Origin: Dirofilaria immitis
Lineage: Eukaryota > Nematoda > Chromadorea > Rhabditida > Onchocercidae
Reading direction: 5' to 3'
Assembly (NCBI GenBank): GCA_024305405.1
Contig: JAKNDB010000107.1
Span: 1,240,001-1,304,000, forward strand
Length of the DNA: 64,000 nt
Shown here: piece by piece, positions 24,701 through 38,300 of the stretch
Position numbering within the stretch: position 1 is the stretch's first letter
Layout of the letters: each line of letters begins with the position of its first letter
Notes under the pieces: model-generated
Databases searched by the model: none
Told to the model about the DNA's origin: nothing
The model's input: the letters and a program-made list of their open reading frames with translations, nothing else
Made by a program: the position numbers and the translations under genes

Positions 24701-27700
24701 ACAAAGTTTTTTCTGATTTTTGTTGCCTCCAAAAACCTCAAATAAATTCGATTAACAATGTGTTGTAAAATGGGTGTTATAAAATCAAAATAGTTTTATA
24801 TTTATTGAGTGATCTTAAAATATACGGCCTTAGAATGCTATCTTCTTGGTGCATGATATTGAAGAAGAATTAAATTTAATTGGTCGTTAATACTTGAGTA
24901 TATTGGATGAAACATTCAAGTTCAAGTTATTAAATTATTTGATAATATAGTGCTCGTTCTTCGTGGTAAAACGTATGAATTTATGCAATGATATCTATCT
25001 TCATTAATTAGAAATATGGTAATTAATTACATTTGAGCATGAATTCATTTACGTTTTACTGAACTTTTAAAATTATATAAAATTTGTGGAATCTTTATAT
25101 TGTTTCACTGTTCATTTTCTCTTCATACTCCATTTAAGTGTCAAGTTTCTTTCTTGAAATTGTTAACGATTTGTTTCAGAATTATATGAAGATAGAAACT
25201 TTTTTAAGTTTGTATACTAGCAAATCTTGCTTAAAGCAAACTGTAGAAATTTATCAGTAAGTTAAAGAGTTTATAAAATTTCTAAAATTGGATTATTATC
25301 GGATCGTGATATGAATCATGTATTTTCCAGGTCAGTTAAAAACTGAATCATCTGCAAATGAACGTGGAAAATCGTCAAAATCAAATACATCAAAACGATC
25401 ACCTTCAACGCCGCGAAAAAATGATTACGTATGTTATATAGGCATACAAAAAAATCATTAGTAGTTTAAATTGGCATTTTTATTATTTTTAGTGCTCAGT
25501 TTTCTCCTGCTATTTTTAATTTAGTAATTAGACTTAATAATCACCTGCAATTAATTTTTAGCAAGCGACTGGTTATTATCATCTGCGAGGAATAATTGTT
25601 GATAAACTTTAGGAGCAAGCAGCGCAGCAAGCTTCTGCTGTTTTTGGTGCTATTAAAGGTCAAAGCATGTCTTGGCTCAAAAATATCAAAGATAAAACAA
25701 CCGCCGTTGCGCAAACAGTACAAGTAAGCTCATCCATTCTTCATGTTTGGAAATTTTAACTGAAAGAATTTTGAAAATTATTTCAAGAAAGACTTCATTT
25801 CAGGACCGATGTAAAATTCGTTTGAGCTTTTCTTTTTTTTTTTTTTTGCGAGATAAATCAAGCGCTTTAAGCAATTTTAACAGCCGATTATTTCTTTAAT
25901 CCGAAATTTTCAGTCAACTTATGGTAATCGGGGTCCAGATGTGACATTTGTTACATCACGTCTTGTAATAGCACCATTTGCTGATTGTATACCTGAAGCA
26001 CTGATTGCACAGGCTGAAGAAGCAATGCGAGCTTATATTTTGGATCAAACTCGGGGACAGTTTGCAATTTATAATTTATCAAATCGGTGGGTTTTTGGTG
26101 TCGAAAGAACTGATGAATAAAGAAATATAACTCTCCATAGTGTTGAATAAAGTATACCGTACTGGTTTTTATAATGAGAGTATGGTTATGTGGTTGCCAT
26201 TGGTAGTTTTTACAATTTTAACTTATGAATTGTTCTAGTTATATTATTAGGAGTTTCTAAATCTGCAAACCTATGTTTTACTGATATGTTGTTATATATA
26301 GCTTTTCTTATTCATATAAGAAGAGAGATTTCTTTTATCATTTTTATGCTTGAAATCACAAGTTATTGACCTATTCTCAAATAATATTTTACGACTTGAA
26401 AGAATTTTGTGATTAGCAAGTAATACTGCCACTTGAAATTTAGGCATTTGCGATGTGATTACAATCATTTAATAGAGACTCCTCTGCCATCTGTTGGAAG
26501 TGGTTTAACACCCACAGTGAACTTCTTATTGAATCTCTGCAGAAGCATGGTTTTATTTTTGAAGCAAAAGGAAACAAATTTCATTCTTATTACAGGTCCC
26601 GAAGGTAAATATTTCTAATGAGTCATGAAATTCAGTAAATTTTGTAACATTATGCTTTTCAATGTTTTGCCTTTTTTTTCAAAATGACGGTTTAAATTCT
26701 TCTGCACATGCAAGATTAACAAGAGACAATACGCAAAACACGGTAAACCTATTTTTCACTAACTATTATTTCATCTCTAGCACAGAATCACTTATGGTTT
26801 TTGTTGGTTCTGCTGGCTTCTCGTAGTTTTCTTCGCGCGAGCAATATATGATTAACATTTACATATGTCATTTTTATTTATTTTGATGCAAACATTTTTT
26901 TAGTTCAATGTTTATTGGTAGCAGCGGCTCTGTTATTATATGCTCGACTCGTACCAAGACCATTAGCAGCACTAGAATTAATTTGTACTAAGAGACAACC
27001 ACCGGATCTTCCGCCATCTTACCATCGTCAGCTTGATGTAATAAAGACAATTGTTTCCATGGATTCATCTGATTTATGTGCAGTGAGTTTTTAACTAAAT
27101 TTTTCTTGCAAAATCGGATTTAAAGAATTGAAAGGCTTGGATTTTTGAATAGTTTTCTCAATTCTTGTTGCATATTGTTTAAGAAATTCAATGTTATACC
27201 GACGAAAACACAAAATACACAATTGAAAGTGTTTCTCAATAATTTCTCTGCTTTTTTTCTTTCTTGAATAAAATATTTATAGATAGTTCACAATAGACGG
27301 GTAGTGCTTCGATCACTACTTATCTCTCCAGTACCATTGTTTAATCGAGCTCGAAGTGGTTGCCGACCGTTTGCTGATATTTATGCGGGTGGTACAAAAG
27401 TATGGTCAACCGGCAAAAATTATGAAGAATTAAAGTAATGATTAAACTACTGGTGTCTTTACAAACTTCTTTCCTCACATATGTCCTTATTTTTTTGCAT
27501 GAATGTCTAATTATATTAGTTTAAGATTGTTGAATTATAGCTGATCTTTAACACGTATCGGCAATATATTTATATAGACCATCCATCATGCGAGTAAATA
27601 ATTCAAACTATTCATGGTTTTATCAATATGTAGAATAGAAAAATTGCTGACACTCTGAATTATCATTGGAAAGTAATGATTAGAATATCTGATGACAACC

Positions 27701-30700
27701 AGAAAACACCATCAGAATATGATAGAATAATTTTCACAATGTTGCACTTCCCATTTCTTATTTATTTTTATTTGAAAATTTAGTGAAACTGAAAAACTGA
27801 TTACTTTCTACTTTATTCCTTTGATCAGTCAGATTTCTTTTTCCAGGTTACTGATATATCAACTCTATTATTCAAATACATGATTCTGGCTCCAAAGCTA
27901 CTAAAAAGTGAAATGGACAAAGAAAAATAAAAACTCACCATTTACAACTTACTGTTTATGCAGTTCATTGATTTTCTAATCTGAACTGAATTTTCCAGGT
28001 CTTTTGAAGCTCCCGAATCAGTTTTAGTAGATCTTCCTTTAGGAGATATTCCCGTTGGTGATGATGTGCAGGTGGGTTGTTTTATAATACTTGTTGCGTT
28101 CGAGATAATTTCTAATAACTTCATTTCGATTTTGCATATGAATGAGCTAATCCAAATTTAGTGTTTAAGAAAAGAGTTTTTTTTGAAAAGAAAAAGAATT
28201 TTAAGATAACGAATTTGTACAAATTAATGAATTAATCTGCAAAATTTAAATTTTTTAGCTACTCTAGAGTGTTTTCGAATTTGGAGGTCAGTTCATATAT
28301 TTTGCTTTTAATATCATATTTTTAGGTAGTTGTCTTTCATGCCCGATTGATGAAGATGCAGAATCGTATACAGCAGTGTCTAATGTTTTCACTGAACTTT
28401 CATGCTAATTTTATTGATCCGAATACTCATATGTTAGAATTCAATCTTGGTGATCTTGATCGTCAGTTCGATGATTCAAGATTTGGGATGTCGCTGAAGT
28501 ATGTAAAGCATTTCGAAATCTTATTCTTTTTTGAGACCGTTATTAATATGTCCGTGGTTAGAAAAGTCTTCTTTCAGCTGTTTCTTATATTTTCCCAATC
28601 TTAGAATTACTTTCGATCTCAATATAATAACGATTATGACCTTTTATCGTTTCTTTAAATTCAATAATTATTTCATGCAGTAAATTCAAGAATGAGAGAC
28701 AAATCCATGTCCTACTTAACTCAGTGTTGTAAGTGTCCAACAGAGGTATGAAATCTGAAATGATCAGTTTATGCGAGTAAAATAAAAGGACTATAAGGGA
28801 GGCACTGTGCTTAATTTGATTATAGTGAAAATGATAGAAAAGTAACTGCCCGGAAAACTGAAAGATTGATATTTCTTGACGTACAATAAGCTACAGTCAT
28901 CAGCTTGCAGAGATTTAGTGATGGATGTCTGCTTAATAGATGCAAATGTGTATATATTAAGTAAAGAATACATCAATTGAGAAAATTATACTTTTTAATC
29001 TAACATGAGTTGCCGCTTTTGGATACCATTTTTGGTGTACATGTTTTTGAATTCTGTTGGTAATTAAGCAATCATTTGGTAGACAGTAATAAAAGTGACA
29101 GTTTCATTCAGAGAGAGATGGAATCGTGCGGATTTTTTTCCTGAAGTGCAGTTCGAATAATTTATATCAATAAAAATTACGATTTTTTTCGTTTTATATG
29201 AACTGCCATAAGACAGTTAATTTGCTGGAAAATCGATCGTCTTGTTGTAGTTCATGTGAAGCGAAAATTTAAAGATGAAGAGAGATATTCGGAAAACATG
29301 ATAAACTTCAGCAGCACTTTTATTTATATGTTTTACTCCAAACTTTTTCTTTTAAGGGTTGGCTTGCAGTTGAAAATTGATGAATACGATAGAGGATTTA
29401 GTGCGAGAGAACCACCAGCAATTCTTAGTTATGAACCGAAAGCCATTTCAAAAATGTTGCTGGTATCTGAGCCTGATGAATTTGGTGCGTTTTTGTCTAT
29501 TTATATTTAAAGTCTCTGAATTATTTATATATTTACTTGCTGATTTTACTTTTCGAGTATTCTGCAGATTCCCTAATATTTTATCTCCTCTTTCTCTCTA
29601 TTTTCGTTTTAGATGCAATTGTGCGACATCTTGGCCTTCGTAGTTCCAACTTATCAAATCGGCGAAATCTTCCGAAAATACCGCTTTCTTCACAGAAACA
29701 CTTTATCGAACAACATAAGGTGACGAGTGAAAACGAGGAGAAATTGAATAGCGAAACCAACTCATCGCATCCACAAAATTCTTTCTTTTCCACTCTAGAA
29801 TGGATGGATGCTACTGACAATCTACGAAATGCTGCTCAGAATATTACGGAACCTGTTCAAAATAACTCTGAGCAGCATAATGTTAGACAACCATCGGAAC
29901 ATTCTACTATTTTATTTTCATCGGTATGTGTTTGCTTGTATAATTTACAAAACCTTTACTTTTTATACACCGGAAGCCCAAACTTTAAGTTATTTGTATC
30001 TAACCTAGCGTCTCATGTAAATTCTCTCATAATTTTGCACTAACTAAATTCACATTTTCGATTTGAAAAATTATATGCTAATAAGATAAATGCAAAGCAA
30101 AGAAGAAATAATATTAAGTCTTATAATGGTATTTATATGCAAAAAGTATCCAATTTTGAATCTTGGGGATAGAGATTACCTCTTGTTTTCAATTTAATGA
30201 TGGGGTTAATCAATATAGACAAGATATATACTTGATAAGAATTAGAGTACGAAAAGCAGAAAAATCCATCTCAGCTGCCATTGAAAGGGTTATTATGCAG
30301 CTATAAAAACCTTTTCTGATATCGATAAGGGTCGGTAGAATCGAAGATTCATCTGCTTATACATATTTAGATTACTTGACATAAAATAAATTAGTAAAAT
30401 ATATTAAAAATCAAAAAATTTATACCTTTAATTGTTTTGAATATCTTAAGTCAGTGTAATCAAGCTATAAATTTTGTGGCTCCCAATTTTTTCTGGATGA
30501 GGTGGAGTTTCTGGATGAATCATTGCAGTCATAGCAATAACGAAGAGATATAGACAAAAAGTTTGTTTATTATTTCTCTAAAATTTGTAAGTTAATAACA
30601 CTTACTTATTTTAATAATGACGGCAACTGCTGAATTAAGTTTTCGGATAAAAGTATGGTTAAATGATCATAAAGAAATCATACATATGTTTATATAAAAA

Positions 30701-33537
30701 TGTAAAGATTGGCAGGTTTTTTACTTTTCATAAGGTACAAATCGCAAGTATGTCTTTCTATTTGATTTTTGTTTGATCAGTTTCCTATTAAGTTTAAAAG
30801 AGTAGAGTCACAGAATGACCCAATGATTAGAAAGATAGAAAACTGGAAACAAATTGTTCATGATTTTTACTATTTACTGGAAATACAATTTGATTAATAT
30901 ATCTTCTTGATATTAAGAACTCTAAACTGGAAAAAATTGACTGTTGATTTAGATCATGCAACTTTATTAAAAAAAATAGGGAAAAGTATCTATAATTTTT
31001 CTGAAAGGAGAGTTAAGAATTTGTCGTTTTTCAAATATCAAGATTATGTATGTAATAAATTTCGAACTTCAAAACCGGAGAAAATTAATTTTTAAGTATT
31101 AAAAAAACACTGTAGTATACTTGAACCAAGGAAATCGGAGAAGCTGATGTTTTTGTTTTCCTGAAGCATCTAAATGATTTAGGTATATTTATTTTTTGTT
31201 CGTTTTTTAATTAAGAAAAGGGCATTAAAAGGATTGTTGCTGTGTTTCGTTCTTGCTTTACTGGAGTTTACGTATTCAGTTGTAATTTGAAGATTCCTAC
31301 TCACTTCGACAAATTGTTGTTCTCGATATTTCCAAGTTTTTCTAACAATTGTGTGAAAATTTCTGATGCTTTAATAGGAATGTTTTGTTGTTTCAGTTAT
31401 CAGAACGAGCACAAGAAGAGGATAAAAATGATCGTGATTCTGCCGATCTCTATGAACGTATGAACTGCATACGCGTTACTGAAGCAGAAATTAGTGATGA
31501 TAGTCAATATAATTTCAATTGTGAAGAGCAATCTAAAGTTATTGAGAAAACGTACCAGAAATTTTAACTGTCGGAAAAGATGCCGATCTTCTTGGACTAG
31601 AAATTGGTATTTATTTCCGAAATTCTAATTTTCGAACGTTCCTGATGTGCAACTATTATATTGTTTTGTCAGGAAGTATTTAAAGGACATTGTTCAGTAA
31701 TTTTCTTTTATTCATATTAGTGGAATATTTTCTATTGATCTCATTTGATTAATATTGCACATCCTGCAAAACCTACAGCTATTGTCTATTTTTAGATCTG
31801 CATACTTCGTGTTCGACTAATCATTCGCAATTAGTGAATGATTTGGAGAATAGTAATTTATCATCAACAAATGTTTCCGCACATTACATGCAAGATATAT
31901 TTTCGTGTACATCAGACAATGCTTCCTCCGATTACAATGCCCAGTTTGGAAGTTTGAACTTTTTGTATTTTTTAAAATTTTTTGTATCTTTATGTCGTAT
32001 TTTCTCATTTTAATTTCTGCGTCTCTGAAAATGATTTTTTTGCTTCAATTTCTCAGTAAAATTTCGACATTTCAGTAGAAGAAATGATTTAATTTTAGAC
32101 ACTGATTTTTATGAGGATAAAATGCAACGTAATGTTTGCACACCAGTTTTTTCAACTGTGGATGATACCGCTTCGACATCAGAAATGAAAAGTGATCCAT
32201 TCGCTGAATTTTTGGCATGTACAAAAATAATACAATTTCGCCATCTAAAAGTCTGTTATTTGTCTTCAGTTGCAGATCTCTTTTACTTAAATAATTTTTG
32301 AATATGAGCTAAATAGTCTTTCTGACAAATTTGAATAAAATTAGTTTATATGGAAATTTTATTACTTATCGGATTGATTCAAACTTCATGGTAAAACTCC
32401 AAAGGTTTGAACTCTTTTCAGATAATTCAGCAACGACAGGTGGAGTTGTATTGAATAATCAGCGACAACCGAATTATAGTCGGACGCATTTTGATACTCT
32501 CAGTTCGAGTAAAGATAATATCTACAAATTTGTCGTCTTTTTTCATCGTTCAAAATTTCTATTTAATTATTTTCTTTTTAGAAAAAGTATTTTTATTTTC
32601 CTTGTTCACATATGTATCTTCGCTTTAAAACAACCCTTCAAGAGAAATTGAAGTGAGACAAAGTTCCAGAACAAAACGTTTGAATGAATTTATAATTCAG
32701 AATAATGTATCAAGTTCATTCGCTAAAAAATTGATTAAAATGAAGAGCTTGATAAGTAGGGAAACATGTTCATTAAATCTGAAGCTGATAGCGATTTTCA
32801 GGTTGCAAACCAAAGAATTTTGAAAATGTGTTTGATGATCTTCTCACTTCTCAAGGTTTTCAAACATCTGCAAAAACTATGAAATCTTTGGATGAAATGA
32901 AGCGCCAAGAAGAAATTAAAGAGCTAGATCCTATTAAAGTTAAGGTAAACTTTCAATTAAAAAGAATGATTCAGTTTATTTTTTGCGAACCTGGAATTCT
33001 CACACATTCTATAGTTTGTTTTTCTTCCAGGTGAAAGAATGGACAAATGGAAAAGAAGGAAATATCAGAGCTTTATTGGGATCTATGAATGATATCCTAT
33101 GGCCAAACGCTGGAAATTGGATTCAACCAAGCATTGGAGATTTGCTTACTTCACAACAAGTAAATGTGCAGGTTTACAAAAAAAAAAAAAAAAAATTGGA
33201 AAACGGGATTTATACGGGATGTAAAGACAAGGAAAAATATATCTGAGCGAAAAATTTTGCTGGTTATTCTATTTGATCAATGAATTTTGCGTAAGCATAA
33301 GCAATTTATGGGTATCAATTAAACAATGCGACTGCTTTATTAGACTCATTAAAAAAGTTTTTAGTTTCGATTTTATTTTTCTCATTACAGATAAAAAAAT
33401 ATTATCATAAAGCATGCTTGGTAATACATCCAGACAAGCAAGTTGGCACTGAGAACGAAGCATTAGCCCGTGCCGTATTTACGGAATTGAATGATGCATG
33501 GACAACTTACGAGAATTCTGGTTCGCCATCTATTTGA
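21774..33537 (+). CDS. GAK: Cyclin-G-associated kinase / auxilin (kinase + PTEN-like + C2 + J domain)
   Basis: Uncoats clathrin vesicles by recruiting Hsc70 and phosphorylates AP-complex adaptors. I trace 26 exons, starting at 21774-21924, 22298-22422, 22740-22848, 23003-23058 and 23189-23271 and ending at 33031-33159 and 33391-33537. Phases agree and give ~1192 residues (human ~1311). Kinase (~40-330): lysine in FALKRQ (K70), helix-C E86, HRDMKIENLL (~171), LCDFGSATTE (~191), YTTPMYRAPELLDMYSNFP, QDIWALGCVLYYLCYRKHPF. PTEN-like part: VTFVTSRLVIAPF, AIYNLSNR, HLRCDYNHLIETPLP. C2: SGCRPFADIYAGGTKVWSTG, VVFHARLMKMQ. The linker has DADLLGLE, a clathrin-box-like element. J domain: EGNIRALLGSMNDILWP, HPDK, FTELNDAWTTYENSGS. 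Frame breaks lie at 23199-23203 and 31547-31550. The phosphatase-like loop reads ILITGPEVQCLLVAA and lacks the catalytic Cys signature. Two introns appear to begin with GC. Confidence 0.93.
29924..31396 (+). other. Large GAK intron
   Basis: 1.47-kb intron inside the linker-coding part of GAK, between the TILFSS and LSERAQEEDK segments. AT-rich, with only short chance reading frames; no repeat or RNA gene seen. Confidence 0.6.
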
Positions 33538-35343
33538 TTTCATGTTCAGGCTTCATTGTAAGCTTTTGATATCCTCATTTGTTTGATTAATAGAACATCA
33601 TTTTCATCCAGTTTTTATGCTTTTCAAATTTATCGTAGATTTCGCTTATAGAATGCCGGATTTTATCAAATTTGAACATCTAACAAAAGTTTATTTTCTC
33701 TCACAATTAGAGAAAGAAAACGATTCCAAGTTATTCTCTCATCAACGTACATGGACCAGTTTTTGAAAAGATCGCTTTGGATATCTGAATTTATTTGAAG
33801 TTATGTGAACTCTCTAATTCTCCCGTCCTGATGGATTCATTTCTATTATCAAAGCCTAATTTATTTGGTTTACATAAAATTGTATTATCATTGCTGGATT
33901 TCCGGATTTCTGAGAAATGCATTCCTTATTTGAATATATCTGTATCAAGACTCCAAATTAAATGAATGTCATTGCACTTACTTCAATATACAATTATAAT
34001 ATATATTCTCAAAACAATAGATCTTTACTAGTATATATATATATCACATCGTTTAATTTTTCATGTTTTGAACTCTTGTCTTTCATTTCATAATAAGTAA
34101 TTTAATACAAAAGTGTGTTTTTCTTAAATGAGAATGTGTTCATGATGTATTAACTAGTCATTATTGTGAACAAATAACATAAGCAATTTGACTTGTTTAT
34201 TCTTTGCATTCATACTACATTAGTGTAATGAAGCATGCTTTCACAAGCAGTATTTGTATTTGATCATTAAAAATTGTAGGGGCTGCGGAATATTGCGTAG
34301 TTGCTAAATCTATTCACTGTGAAATTCATTACAGGATTTGAAGTCTTGTTCTGTTCCGGTCTGATAATAAATCTCCTATTCCGGTGTAAATTTCCTATAC
34401 CACAAATTTCTCAATATTTAATTTCTAATTTAGATTTATTTTCAGACCTTCTCCACTTATATATTAATTTTCGTAATTTGCACATTTTTTATAATCTCAC
34501 AAACGTAGTAAAATAATTACGCTGCTTGTTTTTCCAAAGTTCTACTTATTGTATTCTCTGAATTTTTGATACTGGTATTGGGAAATCTTTTAAAACATAG
34601 ACAAACTTCCTCCTAAGCTCCGAATCGAAATAATAACAAACTCCTTAATTAGCGTCAGATCATATAAAGTTTTAATAGAAATAAATCGTATGAAGTACTG
34701 TCATATGATCGGGAAAGGTTGTCGGCATTTGCCTATGTCTTAATTGTCTTAACGTGAAGAATTCTGTAATCCCATTTCAAAATGTATTTAAACATATTGT
34801 ACGAAGATTAGTATTCAAAGGTGATACATTATTTAAGGCAGAAAGAGAAATTCTATATTTCCAAAGTTACTGCGAAGAGATAATCATTGCAGAAAGGTAA
34901 GACATTTATGAAATACCTTCACTTTACGTATGATGTAATAGAGTAAGGAAAGTCTATGAACTTTTGCAGAGCTTGAAGTGAGTTACTATAGTTATATAAT
35001 TGGATTATGTCGTGAAGTGCGTTGCGAATTGTATCTTGATGGGTAGGGTCTACCTTACCAGAGAGTTTAAATATTTTCGAAGGAGAATTCTCGATTCTGG
35101 TACTCTCGATTGTTGCTTCCCTTTCATCACAATTACTTACCTTAAGTAAAACCAAACTAATATCCCTAATATCGTTTTAACTGTACACGGCATATGGCGA
35201 ATCATATTCGCGCCTCTGTGTTCGAATGTGATTTGCCATAATTTTCATTCTCGTTAGATTACGAGAATTGGAATGATTTTAATTTGGTAAAATACTACTA
35301 CGTTGTGTCTTCGCATTTAGTGCATTACTGTCGAAGTGTTGTG
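33538..35343. other. Intergenic region between GAK and COP1
   Basis: 1.8 kb. It should contain the 3' UTR of GAK and the promoter of COP1. A (TA)n stretch sits at 34031-34043. The only coding candidate is the minus-strand frame at 34919-35155, listed separately. Confidence 0.5.
34919..35155 (-). CDS. Possible small protein of unknown function
   Basis: Open frame of 78 residues from ATG 35155, with mixed composition and segments such as FKLSGKVDPTHQDTIRNAL and IIQLYNYSNSLQALQKF. It suggests a short helical protein. No family is recognised. A strong splice-donor-like AAG|GTAAGT follows the fifth codon, so the frame could instead be a 5-codon first exon plus intron. It is divergent from COP1 with 188 bp between the starts, where a shared promoter could fit. 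Confidence 0.3.
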   Translation of the reverse strand: MVLLKVSNCDEREATIESTRIENSPSKIFKLSGKVDPTHQDTIRNALHDIIQLYNYSNSLQALQKFIDFPYSITSYVK

Positions 35344-38300
35344 ATGTCGGCAGGTCGATACATTCGTAAACGTCCAGTAGCTCAGTCGATTCCCGGAGAT
35401 GAAACAATAGAGGATCCCAGTCGAAATATCAATGATCCACTTGACCAGTGCGCCTCATCGTCCGTATTATCAGAGTCATCAGCCCTCTCTACACTGAGTT
35501 ACGAGTCCTCCTCCTCTCTGAAAACTTTCTACGATTGGTGTGTTTAACCATGCTTTTTTATTCTCCAGCTTCTATTTTTCTGTTTCTATTTGATCAAGAA
35601 GAGAAAGAAGAAATTTCGTGGCTTCTTTATTTCATGCCATTTAAAGCATTCGCCATTAATATAGATCCATCCAGCTACTAATAATCTTTGAATCTTTATT
35701 TTTGTCAGGTAAAGTAATGCCTTTTGAAATGACTATGTAACCTTTCAAAAATATAAATATTTGAAATATTATTTATTATATATATTATTTTAGTCCTATT
35801 TGCTTCCAACTTTTTCATGAGCCGTATTCAACATTATGTGGTCATTCGTTTTGGTATGTTTCACTAATTTTTATGCAAAATATTTATTAGATTCAACAAT
35901 GCATTACTGAAGTGCAGAATAGAAAAAGTTTCAGGAAGAGATGCTTTGTATTCTATGGCCGATTGCAATAGTTCTTTCCATAAGCGATGCAGCGCAATCG
36001 CTGTTGTTCCACTGTTCCACTGTTCCACTGATATTGTTTTTCTATAGCGAAATCTTGACAAAATTACTTTTTTGCAGGCGTTATGCATTTAATATATAAT
36101 ATTTTTCGAGGCGAATTTAGACGACATAATTGTTATAGCCGCGAATGTATTAGTGCGCATTTGGAGCGTTCTTTGCGATGTCCCGTGTGCAGTCGAGATT
36201 TAGACCCACGATCGGGTCCTATTGTTTTTCTAATTTCACGGCCGCCAGTATTGTGGATGCAATACGACGTAATATGAAAACAGCGCGCAATCTTGCCGCC
36301 ACCAGTGTTGGTTTACCACGGGCATTTTTTTTCATTTGTAAATGATACATTTGATTCATTACTTCCTTATTACAGCTGTTTAGACTTTTCCTATTTATTC
36401 GCATTCACTATGCTTTATATTTTTTTTCATTTGCAGAGCAGAAATGAGGAATTGGAGTTAACAAGTGAAAAACTAATTGATTTGGCTTTGAATGCAGATG
36501 CTCGTTTTTGGATCATTTTATGGATCTTCTCAAAAACGACGTGAACAAATCAGCAATAACGTGACTCGGCGGAAAAACATGCTTTTGAACGAGTTTATTG
36601 ATGAAATGATTGCACAACGAGAAGAGAAGCTCAAGCGACTTCAAAATGAACTATCCATTTTACGAAATGATAAGGCTTCTATTCAGGTGATAGCATCTAT
36701 CCCATATCTAATTTATTTCAGAACAGCAAAGATTTCTCTCATTTTCAACCAATTTTTGCAGTTCTTTGACTTAAGTTGCTTTTAAATCTTATATTGGAAT
36801 TTATCCTATGTACGAGTCTACCTAAAGATATAGCTTAATGCTTTATTGACTCTAATAAAGCATTAAGGAACTAAAACAATTCTCTTCAGTTGCTTTTGGG
36901 AAAATTTATTGTCTTAGAGCAATTTGATAATTTAATCATATTGTATATATTCTTTAATTTAATAAAATTGTCAGGAATGTCGGAAAAGTTTTTATGTGAT
37001 ATAATACAGACAGATATTGATGAGAAAGATTTTATTTAACGAAGGATTTATTTCGTTGTTTATTTGTACTTCCTAAAAACCAATCAGATAATTTCGCGAT
37101 TAAATTTAATTGGTTGATTGTAGTGGGGATTGGTATAGCTGAACTGGATTGAACTGGAAGATATTGATTATTGGACGAGTTGAGTAACTGTTGATATTAA
37201 TTAACTGCGTAGCCACTGCTCAAGACTTTCTCCGTTAATAGCGCGAAACTCCTCTTATAATCCTGATTCTTAGTGTTTGTAATAAGCAATACATTAATTA
37301 TACAGAGAACTATCAGAAAAAAGAATGAAAAATGGACAATATTTCAAATATGTACAAAAGCTATGATCATTACAGTATTCCAAACACTTAGCATAAATTT
37401 CAGTATTTTAAGTAATGTTTTATTAGCAGATCAGAAGATGAAAAACGGGGAGGTCCTTCTATTAATTTGGATAAATGATTTGTTTATCTGAGAGAGATAT
37501 TACAAATTTCTACAAAAAAATTTTTAATTATTTGTTATATTTTTTGTATCAAAAACATTTTATACTGTTTCAGATTTTCTAAAAAAATAATTAAATCACT
37601 CGTTTTTTTAAAAAAAAGATAAAAAATCTCATGTATTAATATCGCTTTATTATGTAGTTCATTGTTATTATATATTATATTTATATATACATATATGCTT
37701 ATCATTCATTTTGATAAATCCAAAAGAAAATAATGCGGAGCAATTTTTTTGCATGTTTTTCTTACAAATCTTTCTTTTATGTTACTTTCTCTTCTTTATT
37801 TTAACAAAATCTAACAAAGCGTCAAAAAAGTTCTGAGTAGAATTCTGTTTCAGTTTGCGAACTGATTATAAAATGTCGTTAAAATTAATGAGTCAGGTTT
37901 TATTTTGGAATTTGTGACACTTTATTTCCCTATTACTTTGTCATCTTTAGGCTGTTATCTTTATTCTAACTTCAAGAAGATTCATATATGTGGAGTTTAT
38001 TCTTCTTAGGAGAAATGGATATTTTCAAAATAGAATAAAATGACTGCTCAATAATGCAGTATTCATTTTTTGCTCTGCATGTATTCCGTTTAAAATTGTT
38101 CATTCCTTATGTAGGCATTAATGAAAGACGAACCGAGCGGTAACGTTGGTACACATTCGCAACGAATGGTACCAGATGCCAGTGGTTCACAAATAGCGCA
38201 CCCTGTATCTGCTTTGAAAAAAGTGAAATTTGATGATGATGATGATGGTGGTGATGAAATGGAAAAGTATCGCAGTCGCCTTCAACAACATATGGCTGGT

